Positions 1-5,494 of a stretch of 8,291 bases of DNA are shown piece after piece; positions within the stretch are counted from its first letter, which is position 1, and each line of letters opens with the position of its first letter. Source of the stretch: CAZLYK01 sp964563495 (GTDB taxonomy: Bacteria; Acidobacteriota; Blastocatellia; RBC074). The notes under the pieces are model-generated. The model had not been told where the DNA came from, did no database searches, and worked only from the letters and a program-made list of their open reading frames with translations. The position numbers and the translations under genes are program-made. The stretch is from contig CAZLYK010000194.1 in the NCBI GenBank assembly GCA_964563495.1, forward strand, positions 1-8,291. Direction: 5' to 3'.

Positions 1-37
1 GTTTCAATCCCAATCTGATCCTATCGAGTACCTCAAC
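1..37 (-). CRISPR. Probable terminal CRISPR repeat (array continues left of window)
   Basis: Only one copy is visible, at the very edge of the window, so this is an inference from shape and context. Read on the minus strand, the 37 nt begin GTTGAGG and end GGATTGAAAC. A GTTG-type start and an ATTGAAAC end are typical of CRISPR repeats whose 3' end becomes the crRNA handle. With that orientation, the array would run leftward out of the window and the leader would lie at 38 onward. The proximity of cas1, cas2 and an RT supports it. No second copy occurs anywhere in the window. Confidence 0.55.
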
Positions 38-382
38 ATCCACGCCTGTAAGTATCACAATTTATTGGATTTGCAAAGCTATTTTTGCACTCCCCTTTTC
101 AGAATAGGAATTCAACTATTCAAAATTGACGTGTTAGCGTAAGTTATTGATTGGCTTTGAGAAAAAGCTGGAAAATGGCTATGGTTGGCATGCCGGCCGG
201 CGATCAGCTAAATCATTGAGGATCAATCATTTATCAGACAGATGGCGTAAATCGATACAAAGCTACCAGATCTGAAACGGCCTCTCCCTCTGATCCAGTA
301 ACTGAAATAATTATTGCGAACACAGAGGTTGGAGCGTTTCAACCAAATTATTAGAAACCTGGTAGATCATTCGGTCCCCGCT
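38..382. other. Gene-free, leader-like intergenic region
   Basis: No convincing coding sequence is visible in either strand here. The part nearest the putative repeat (about 60-170) is more AT-rich than the neighbouring genes and holds an inverted repeat TGCAAA / TTTGCA (72-77 and 84-89). If the repeat call is right, this is the CRISPR leader read on the minus strand, carrying the array promoter. The promoter of the SWIM gene on the plus strand must lie here too, but I see no clear -35/-10 pair. A GC-rich palindrome, GCCGGCCGGC, sits at 192-201. Confidence 0.4.
210..232. promoter_or_regulatory. Short inverted repeat with IHF-like core in the leader region
   Basis: Two 10-nt arms (210-219 and 223-232) are inverted copies with one mismatch, separated by GGA. 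The right arm contains ATCAATCATTTA (222-233), which fits the IHF consensus WATCAANNNNTTR except for the first base. It could be an operator for the SWIM gene or a bend site in the leader; neither is shown by the sequence alone. Confidence 0.2.
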
Positions 383-1693
383 ATGAACATATATAAAGGA
401 TATGGGGAAGAGTCGATAGACCGGCGAACTCTTCGCCGGTTAGCCGGAAAGGCTGTCTTCAAACGGGGCGAACAGTATGCCGGGTGGGGTCTGGTGCTGG
501 ATTGGTCTGAAAATGAGGCGGCGGCTGAATTTTTAGTAGCTGGGTCGCGAATTTACCGCACGGGGCTAAGGTCCGAATCGGAGCAGATCCTGTTTTACTG
601 TGATTGTCCGATGGGTCAGGCGGGAAAATTCTGCAAGCACGTGGTGGCCGCCGGGCTTCAGAGGATCAATCAAGGCAAGGCAGACAAGCAGTTTAAGTTT
701 ATTGATATGTGGTTGGAGCAGGCGATCAATTCATTGGGCAGGGGCGAGCAGGATCCTTTCGGGCGGATGTGGCGCGACAGGGTAATAGAGCGGCTCGACG
801 GTCTGCTCGACGAGGGGCGCGCGCGTAAAATGCTTGATTTGACCGAGCGTGGTCTGGGCCATCTGGCTCTGGCGCGGCGGGCCTGCGTCGAAGATAAGGC
901 AACTGACGCCGATTGGCGCCTGTATGCGAAAGAATTGTGTGAACGGCAGATCATCGCCTGCCGCATTGCCGGTCTCAAGGCGAGGGCCGTCGCAGGGCGC
1001 TTGTTGCGCCGGCAATTGCAGGAGGCCGCCGAAGGGTGCGACGCCGGCTGGCTGAACGATATCTTGAAGCCCGGATATGACGAATGGCTGGGGGAGCCGT
1101 GGCGTGCCGCCTATCGCAGGTTGGTTGAACAGAAGTTAATAGGGCTGGACCGGGATCTGACGCCGGCCGAGCGCCGTCAAAGAGGCTGGCTACTTTCCCT
1201 GGGGAGAGAACAGCAATTCGCGGCAGAGACCGGCGACGGCAATTTCCCGGCAGATCGAAAAGAACCCACCGTCTCAACGGTCAGGCCCAAGCCCGGCACG
1301 CCGGGAAGGAAAAAACACCGGCATTGGAGCCGGATAGATTCGGATGATTCCGAATTGGTGGATACCCTGCTTAATCATGGGAAAGTCGAAGAAGCATGGC
1401 TCGCCGCGCAATCGGGTGGGTGCTCGGACGAGCTATGGCTGAAACTGGCGGCGCTGCGAATTCGGCTACACCCCGAAGACACATTGGTCGTCTATCGCCG
1501 TTTGGTCGAAAAGAACCTGAAACAGAAAAACCTATACGCCTACGCGGAATCGGAGCGATTGCTGCGGCGCGCGCGGCGGCTCATGAAACGGCTCGGCCGG
1601 GAAGAAGAATTTGCTCCATATCTGGAAGGGTTGTGGAAGACCTATGGCCGGCAGCGGAATTTGAAGGCTGTCTTTGAACGTCTGATGAAATAG
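383..1693 (+). CDS. SWIM zinc-finger protein with helical C-terminal region
   Basis: The protein is 436 aa from the ATG at 383. A SWIM zinc finger is visible at residues 73-86 as C-x-C-x8-C-x-H (YCDCP...FCKHVVA), preceded by a segment typical of these proteins (RRLAGKAVFKRGEQYA). SWIM domains bind zinc and are thought to mediate DNA or protein contacts. The remainder is rich in Arg and Leu and looks helical; the last ~110 residues (for example LVVYRRLVEKNL, RLLRRARRLMKRLGREEEFAPYL) resemble the TPR-like tail of bacterial SWIM proteins. The frame is open back to a TTG at 314, just after a stop at 308, but neither start has a clear ribosome site and family similarity begins after the ATG, so I chose 383. 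The gene lies between the putative array and cas2, converging on cas2. Its last codons (LMK and stop) fall inside an inverted repeat. The domain is secure; its role in CRISPR biology is unknown. Confidence 0.85.
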   Translation: MNIYKGYGEESIDRRTLRRLAGKAVFKRGEQYAGWGLVLDWSENEAAAEFLVAGSRIYRTGLRSESEQILFYCDCPMGQAGKFCKHVVAAGLQRINQGKADKQFKFIDMWLEQAINSLGRGEQDPFGRMWRDRVIERLDGLLDEGRARKMLDLTERGLGHLALARRACVEDKATDADWRLYAKELCERQIIACRIAGLKARAVAGRLLRRQLQEAAEGCDAGWLNDILKPGYDEWLGEPWRAAYRRLVEQKLIGLDRDLTPAERRQRGWLLSLGREQQFAAETGDGNFPADRKEPTVSTVRPKPGTPGRKKHRHWSRIDSDDSELVDTLLNHGKVEEAWLAAQSGGCSDELWLKLAALRIRLHPEDTLVVYRRLVEKNLKQKNLYAYAESERLLRRARRLMKRLGREEEFAPYLEGLWKTYGRQRNLKAVFERLMK

Positions 1694-1772
1694 GCAGGAT
1701 TGACTGGGTCTCTGCAGGATGACAGCGGTATTCAGTTTCATGCGTCCTGTCAATCCTGTCGATTTCATCAGA
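1681..1772. terminator. Convergent inverted repeat, likely two-way terminator
   Basis: Arms 1681-1709 and 1744-1772 match at 24 of 29 positions when one is inverted; the outer 11 bp (TCTGATGAAAT) and an inner 10 bp (CAGGATTGAC) are perfect. The element sits between the convergent SWIM gene and cas2, and both stop codons lie inside its arms. It belongs to the dispersed CAGGAT repeat family seen at the other gene boundaries. A role as bidirectional terminator is inferred from position; there is no U-tract of the classical kind. Confidence 0.55.
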
Positions 1773-2040
1773 CGACAATCGCAACCGGGTCTGAGGTCAT
1801 GACACTCGCCTTTGAGGCCTGGATGCGGTTGGCGCAGGCGTTGCAAAGGTCGTAATACCTCAGTTGATCCGTCTCGGGGTCGATCAGTCGCTCGATCTGC
1901 TGCCGCATCTGGGCAAACTGGTTCGGCGTGAGGTGGCATTCGAAGACCGATTCCTGCACCGGCGTGCCGAAATGTTTGAGCGCTTTGAATAGCCGGTTGC
2001 GACGCCGGTTGTCACTGATGTCATAAGCAATGACAAACAT
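1768..2040 (-). CDS. cas2: CRISPR-associated endoribonuclease/integrase subunit Cas2
   Basis: A 90-aa protein, the usual Cas2 size. It opens MFVIAYDISDNRRR, the ferredoxin-like first strand with the conserved Asp7, followed by FGTPVQESVFECHL and YYDLCNACANRI, all Cas2 hallmarks. With Cas1 it forms the complex that inserts new spacers; in that complex Cas2 is mainly structural. The frame is open six codons further upstream, but a strong GGAGGGG ribosome site lies 6 nt before the ATG at 2040, inside that extension, so 2040 is the start. It is the last gene of the minus-strand cluster, 89 bp after cas1, with a perfect 34-bp-arm inverted repeat filling most of that gap. Its stop codon lies in another inverted repeat shared with the convergent SWIM gene. 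Confidence 0.96.
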   Translation of the reverse strand: MFVIAYDISDNRRRNRLFKALKHFGTPVQESVFECHLTPNQFAQMRQQIERLIDPETDQLRYYDLCNACANRIQASKASVMTSDPVAIVV

Positions 2041-2046
2041 AATTTT

Positions 2047-2053
2047 CCCCTCC
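2047..2053 (-). promoter_or_regulatory. Ribosome binding site of cas2
   Basis: GGAGGGG, 6 nt before the ATG at 2040. It fixes the start and lies only 3 nt from the edge of the large hairpin at 2057, so folding of that hairpin might affect access to it. Confidence 0.8.
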
Positions 2054-2056
2054 AAC

Positions 2057-2135
2057 AAATAGACAGGATCAACAAGATTTCTGCAAGATAAAACAAGCTC
2101 ATATCTTGCAGAAATCTTGTTGATCCTGTCTATTT
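2057..2135. repeat. Perfect 34-bp inverted repeat between cas1 and cas2
   Basis: Arms 2057-2090 and 2102-2135 are exact reverse complements over 34 bp, with an 11-nt loop. The arms contain the dispersed unit (AATAGACAGGATCAACAAGA). On the minus-strand transcript, the hairpin begins at the end of cas1, including its last codon and TAG stop, and finishes 3 nt before the cas2 ribosome site. It could act as a partial terminator, an RNase III processing site, or a brake on cas2 translation. The perfect arms suggest recent formation or gene conversion. Confidence 0.9.
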
Positions 2136-3158
2136 CATCACAGCCTCAGCGTCGAATGGGCGATAGGCCGGCTCTTCATCCATCAATACGCGCGCGAAAT
2201 GGCGGACTTGCAGTTCGATTACCTGGCGGTAGGTAGTCTGTACGCCGGAGTACGGGTAGAAGGTCTTCTCCTGCACCGTCTGCGCGTAGAAGCCGAAAAA
2301 CCGTTTGAGCGCGTCCTGTTTGAGCTGGATGCCGCTTTCAGTCTCGCGCTGGAAATCCGATTCTGTGATCATGCGTTTATTGATCATGGTCAGGATCATC
2401 CGATCGACCAGCGTCGAACGATGCTCCTCCATGAGGTCGCTCGCCAGCGCGGCGTGGCCATGGCGCGGCTGGTGGTAGAAACCCATGAACGGGTCGAGGC
2501 CGACCAGGTTGACCGCTGCGTAAAGGTCGTTATAGAGCAGCGTGTATCCCAGGCTGAGCAGCGCATTGATCGGATCCTCCGGCGGGTGGTACTGGCGCGA
2601 CTCGAATTTCCAATCCCCGCGCAGCGCGGCTCGAAAGGCTTTGAAATAGGCTACGGTCGCGGCGCCCTCGTGCCCGTTGAGGTTTTCGATCGATCGGGCG
2701 GCGACGATGCGCGGCAGCATGGCTTCCATCTCGGCCAGCGGCGAACGATTGTCCTCCTGCCGGTCTTGACGTAATGCATCGCGCAGCCGGCGCTGCTGTT
2801 TGATCATGGCCATCATGTTGCGCACTTTGCCGGTAACGATCGTCGCCGCCGTCTTGACGCAGAATTCGGGGTTGACCGCGCGCTGGTACTGCCTGACGCG
2901 CCCCACGGCGTTTCTCGTGAATTCCGGCTGCAGGCGGCCGCGATACTTCCCGCCGGAGCCCAGGAATGCAACCTCGACGCCCTGCCGCAGGCAATGCGCG
3001 ATGACCGGCGTGGTCAGGTGAACATTGCCGTAGGCGACGATCTGTTCGAGTTTGAAGACCGGCAGGTCTTGAATCTTCTCCTCGCCTTTGCGGACGACGA
3101 TGCGCCCCGCCGTCAGATTGACTGTGCTTCCCTGTTCGGTAAGGTAAAGGACTGACAT
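2130..3158 (-). CDS. cas1: CRISPR-associated integrase Cas1
   Basis: A 342-aa protein, a usual Cas1 length. The N-terminal beta domain starts SVLYLTEQGSTV and contains the typical VAYGNVHLT...VAFLGSGGKY stretch. The C-terminal helical domain carries the metal-binding residues: Glu164 in NGHEGAATVAYF, His229 in GFYH and Asp241/Glu244 in SDLMEEHR. Cas1 is the nuclease-integrase that inserts spacers at the leader end of the array, acting with Cas2. An AAGGAG ribosome site 7 nt upstream sets the start at 3158; the open frame goes back to 3287 but that stretch overlaps the small upstream gene in another frame. The gene is separate from the RT, not fused to it as in many RT-Cas1 proteins. Its last residues (VMK) and stop codon lie in the arm of the cas1-cas2 inverted repeat. 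Confidence 0.97.
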   Translation of the reverse strand: MSVLYLTEQGSTVNLTAGRIVVRKGEEKIQDLPVFKLEQIVAYGNVHLTTPVIAHCLRQGVEVAFLGSGGKYRGRLQPEFTRNAVGRVRQYQRAVNPEFCVKTAATIVTGKVRNMMAMIKQQRRLRDALRQDRQEDNRSPLAEMEAMLPRIVAARSIENLNGHEGAATVAYFKAFRAALRGDWKFESRQYHPPEDPINALLSLGYTLLYNDLYAAVNLVGLDPFMGFYHQPRHGHAALASDLMEEHRSTLVDRMILTMINKRMITESDFQRETESGIQLKQDALKRFFGFYAQTVQEKTFYPYSGVQTTYRQVIELQVRHFARVLMDEEPAYRPFDAEAVMK

Positions 3159-3165
3159 TGTCTTT

Positions 3166-3171
3166 CTCCTT
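3166..3171 (-). promoter_or_regulatory. Ribosome binding site of cas1
   Basis: AAGGAG, 7 nt before the ATG at 3158. It decides this start over the 43-codon longer open frame. Confidence 0.8.
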
Positions 3172-3189
3172 GGCTTATTTGCCCTTTGT

Positions 3190-3351
3190 TTATTTATTGG
3201 TTGACGATTTGCGGATTTCCACAACCACCGGCCATTCGTCCAACCAGACGATGATGCTGGCGGCGGTGTAATCAACATCGATTGCATAACCCGCCGCTTC
3301 GAGCAGCCGCGCGATCAGGCTCAAGTGAATGATCAACGGGTCTTCGGCCAT
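3190..3351 (-). CDS. Small 53-aa protein between RT and cas1, function unknown
   Basis: This open frame encodes 53 residues starting MAEDPLIIHLSLIARLLEAAG and ending VEIRKSSTNK. I do not recognise a family. The sequence suggests one amphipathic helix (about residues 5-21) followed by two beta strands (YAIDVDY, ASIIVWLDEWPVVVEIRK), so a small folded protein is likely. A strong GGAGG lies 5 nt before the ATG, and the gene overlaps the RT end by 19 bp in another frame; it is followed 31 bp later by cas1. This tight spacing argues that it is a real, translationally coupled gene of the adaptation cluster, perhaps a partner of RT or Cas1. That role is inference. Confidence 0.72.
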   Translation of the reverse strand: MAEDPLIIHLSLIARLLEAAGYAIDVDYTAASIIVWLDEWPVVVEIRKSSTNK

Positions 3352-4688
3352 GGCAACCTCCAGATTTTAGGGAGCTGACCGTAGACTTTTTTATGTAATC
3401 CCGAAAAGACCCTGTTCACCCTGTCAATTCCGAGCATGGCCCCGATCGGCTGCTGGGTTGAGGCCGGCGGAGGAGTCGCGGTCAGCAGGAACGGGTCGAA
3501 TTTGTAGCCCAGGAATTCGAGCCCCTGCTCGAAGCGGATGATGCGGGTCTTTTCAGGATTGACGCACAGGCGCAGCCCGGCCAGTTTTCGGGTGGCGAAA
3601 TCGAGGGCCTTCCTGGCGCTTTCCTCGTCGCGGGTCGTGACCACCCAATCATCCGCGTATCTTACGAAATGGCAGCCCGCGCGCTGCATCTCCAGATCCA
3701 GCTCGTGCAGAACTATGTTCAGCAGGAGCGGCGAAAGGGCCGACCCCTGCACTGCCCCGACGCCGTTTGCACCTGCGCTCCAGTGTTTGCGAATCAACCG
3801 CGCAGCCTTGGGGTAAGCGGCCGTGGCCAGTACAGCCGCGCCCGTCAAGGCCAGCGAGGACGGTGAGAGAAACCGCCGGTTGCGACCGATGCAGCTCAGA
3901 CCGATCAGGAATGCGTTTCGACCCAGCCCTTTGAGAGCTTCGCGGCGCGCGGCTTTCCGCAGCTCCACCACTGTCTCATTCGCGGATGTCGGGACGAACG
4001 GATCATCGGATATCGGGTATGTCGCGTAGCCCGGATAGCCGTAACCGCCCTGGCCGAGCATATGCGTCATCGCATCGTTGACTGCTCCGGTGGCAAAATC
4101 GGCCACCCTGTCAAATATGGGCGGCTCCGGCGGCGCCTCGGCTGGATCGCCCTGCCCGGCAAGCACCAGGCGGATCAACCCAAGCAACCGCTTGTCGCGT
4201 ATGCGCCTGCCGATCAATCCCATGACGAGTTCGTGGTCGAGACTGCCGAATGCGTCGGCCAGATCCGCATCTACGATGTAGCAGTCGCCCGCAGCGCGAT
4301 AATCGAGCACGCGTTTGACTGCCATCTCAACGTTGCGATCCGGGCGGAATCCGTAGCTGCAATCGCAGAACGATGGCTCCCAGATGTGTTCGAGCAGATC
4401 GTAGAGAGCGCGCGCGACAATCCGATCCTCTACCGTCGCAATCCCCAGCGTCCGCATGCGCCCGTTCGCTTTCTCCATCTCAAAATGGACAAACGGCATG
4501 GGGATGTAGCGGCCGTCTCGCAACCTGGTCGCCAGATCCGCAATGTTGGGGCCGAGGTTTTGCTCATACCCGTAGACCGAGACCTGGTCTACGCCCGCCA
4601 CACCGCGGTTGGCGCGCACTCGCTTCCAGGCCTGCAGCAGAAACGGCGGGTCGCACAGTTGCTCGTAAAAACGATTCTTCTTGTCCAT
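3333..4688 (-). CDS. CRISPR-associated reverse transcriptase, group II intron-like, with long insertion
   Basis: A 451-aa protein. The N-terminal RT motifs are clear: AWKRVRANRGVAGVD, RTLGIATVEDRIV, and FCDCSYGFRPDRNV. Motif A is VDADLADAFGSLDH with likely catalytic Asp142; motif B is QGSALSPLLLNI (314-325); motif C is RYADDWVV with Asp346/Asp347; then VNPEKTRI and EFLGYKF. All three catalytic aspartates are present, so activity is expected. Between motifs A and B, where group II RTs have a short link, there are about 130 extra residues (about 179-310), with a Gly/Tyr-rich part and a hydrophobic, Ala-rich stretch (LSPSSLALTGAAVLATAA). No maturase or endonuclease domain follows, so it is not an intron. 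Next to cas1-cas2, such RTs allow spacers to be taken from RNA. The start ATG lies 2 nt from the assembly gap, so its ribosome site is not visible. Confidence 0.93.
   Translation of the reverse strand: MDKKNRFYEQLCDPPFLLQAWKRVRANRGVAGVDQVSVYGYEQNLGPNIADLATRLRDGRYIPMPFVHFEMEKANGRMRTLGIATVEDRIVARALYDLLEHIWEPSFCDCSYGFRPDRNVEMAVKRVLDYRAAGDCYIVDADLADAFGSLDHELVMGLIGRRIRDKRLLGLIRLVLAGQGDPAEAPPEPPIFDRVADFATGAVNDAMTHMLGQGGYGYPGYATYPISDDPFVPTSANETVVELRKAARREALKGLGRNAFLIGLSCIGRNRRFLSPSSLALTGAAVLATAAYPKAARLIRKHWSAGANGVGAVQGSALSPLLLNIVLHELDLEMQRAGCHFVRYADDWVVTTRDEESARKALDFATRKLAGLRLCVNPEKTRIIRFEQGLEFLGYKFDPFLLTATPPPASTQQPIGAMLGIDRVNRVFSGLHKKVYGQLPKIWRLPWPKTR
3357..3361 (-). promoter_or_regulatory. Ribosome binding site of the small gene
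   Basis: GGAGG, 5 nt before the ATG at 3351 and inside the RT coding sequence. It is the best single sign that the 53-aa frame is translated. Confidence 0.7.
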
Positions 4689-4690
4689 AA

Positions 4691-4790
4691 NNNNNNNNNN
4701 NNNNNNNNNNNNNNNNNNNNNNNNNNNNNNNNNNNNNNNNNNNNNNNNNNNNNNNNNNNNNNNNNNNNNNNNNNNNNNNNNNNNNNNNNN
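4691..4790. other. Assembly gap of 100 Ns
   Basis: A round run of 100 unknown bases is the usual placeholder for a scaffold join, so its true length is not known. It removes the 3' end of the RDD gene and the ribosome site of the RT. Reading any frame across it is meaningless. Confidence 0.97.
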
Positions 4791-5277
4791 TCTGCCGGCG
4801 CCGGTAGGACCCTTCCGTGACGACGCGCGTCCCCGCCAGCCAATCATCGAACCGGCGTCCGTCCGGGTTGAGAATCACCCAGGCCAATGAGGCCAATTCG
4901 TAGAGCAGGACGAACGGTATCCACTGCCACAGACACCACGCCGATTGCGAGAGAGCGAAGCTGATCCGGCGAAAAACCGATTGCCACCACTCGCACTTCC
5001 GATCGTCACCGGCAGAGATCACTCGCAGCCGGCAAATAAATTTCCCGGCGCTGCGGCGCTCGGGCGAACAATCCGCGAGCAAGTGGTAGACAAAGACCAC
5101 CACCACCCATTCCGGAAAGAAGAAAGCCAGGAACGGCAGCGGCAGCATTCGATCGATCAGATTGGCCACTGTGCGCCGCCACAGCGCGGGCTTGCACGGA
5201 CGGCTGATCGCAATCGCATCTGATTTGGCCTGCCAGGCCGAGACGAGACGTGTTTGAACAGATCTTGGAATTGACAT
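4791..5277 (-). CDS. RDD-family membrane protein, 3' end lost in gap
   Basis: The visible 162 residues cover most of an RDD domain: PALWRRTVANLIDRM (Arg34/35, Asp42), a first membrane segment (about 44-68, LPFLAFFFPEWVVVVFVYHL), a linker with SAGKFICRLRVI that matches the usual GK-x-lfgLrVv signature, a second membrane segment (about 117-137), and RRFDDWLAGTRVV at 142-153. RDD proteins are inner-membrane proteins of mostly unknown function, some proposed as transporters. A GAGGAGGA ribosome site 8 nt before the ATG at 5277 sets the start. RDD proteins usually stop soon after the LAGTRVV motif, so little is probably missing. It directly precedes the RT on the same strand and probably shares its transcript, which would link a membrane protein to the adaptation genes. 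Confidence 0.85.
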
Positions 5278-5285
5278 CTGCTTAT

Positions 5286-5290
5286 CCTCC
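5286..5290 (-). promoter_or_regulatory. Ribosome binding site of the RDD gene
   Basis: GGAGG within GAGGAGGA, 8 nt before the ATG at 5277; it rules out the longer open frame beginning at 5385, which runs through the hairpin repeat. Confidence 0.75.
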
Positions 5291-5313
5291 TCATGAAAAA
5301 TTAGACAGGATTG

Positions 5314-5372
5314 ACAGGATTTTTTCAGGATTTGACAAGACGTGATCTTGTTTAATGCTGCAAAAATCCTGT
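5314..5372. repeat. Imperfect CAGGAT-family inverted repeat upstream of RDD gene
   Basis: Arms 5314-5340 and 5346-5372 pair at 23 of 27 positions plus one G-T, around a 5-nt loop CGTGA. The arms carry the same ACAGGATTTTTTCAGGATT-type unit as the other boundaries. It lies in the 217-bp space after the CARF gene, just before the RDD ribosome site. It may end CARF transcription or simply be a neutral mobile repeat. Confidence 0.75.
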
Positions 5373-5436
5373 GTCCGTTGAACACGCCGGGAAAATAGCC
5401 CAGGGAGAGCGGCTCTGCAGCTATAGAATGATTGTG

Positions 5437-5468
5437 GAAAGGTTGCCGGAAAGGTTGGAGAAAGGTTG
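5437..5468. promoter_or_regulatory. Three direct repeats GAAAGGTTG at about one helical turn
   Basis: GAAAGGTTG occurs exactly at 5437-5445, 5449-5457 and 5460-5468, that is at 12- and 11-bp steps, so all copies face the same side of the helix. They sit between the CARF stop codon (5495) and the RDD start (5277). On the minus strand a weak -10-like TCTATAG follows. A regulator-binding site for the RDD-RT-cas1-cas2 cluster is possible; this is inference. Confidence 0.4.
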
Positions 5469-5494
5469 TCGCGGAAATGAAGATCGGATCTGTG

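Noticed and set aside
2057..2135. Terminal inverted repeats of an insertion sequence
   Set aside because: Only an 11-nt loop lies between the arms, with no room for a transposase; it is a hairpin of two facing repeat units.
2199..2774. Plus-strand open frame of 191 codons opposite cas1
   Set aside because: Shadow of cas1, whose catalytic residues and family motifs are unmistakable on the other strand.
3333..4688. A mobile group II intron
   Set aside because: The RT has no maturase X or endonuclease domain, and I see no intron RNA domain V-like sequence nearby; the cas1-cas2 context explains it better.
2130..4688. RT-Cas1 fusion
   Set aside because: Separate stop and start codons, a small gene between them and individual ribosome sites show that they are separate proteins.
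4062..4820. Plus-strand open frame opposite the RT
   Set aside because: Shadow of the RT and it runs through the gap.
3333..5385. Apparent fusion of RDD and RT frames through the run of Ns
   Set aside because: The 100 Ns are an arbitrary placeholder, so frame across them has no meaning. The RT has its own ATG right after the gap, and the RDD domain is essentially complete before it.
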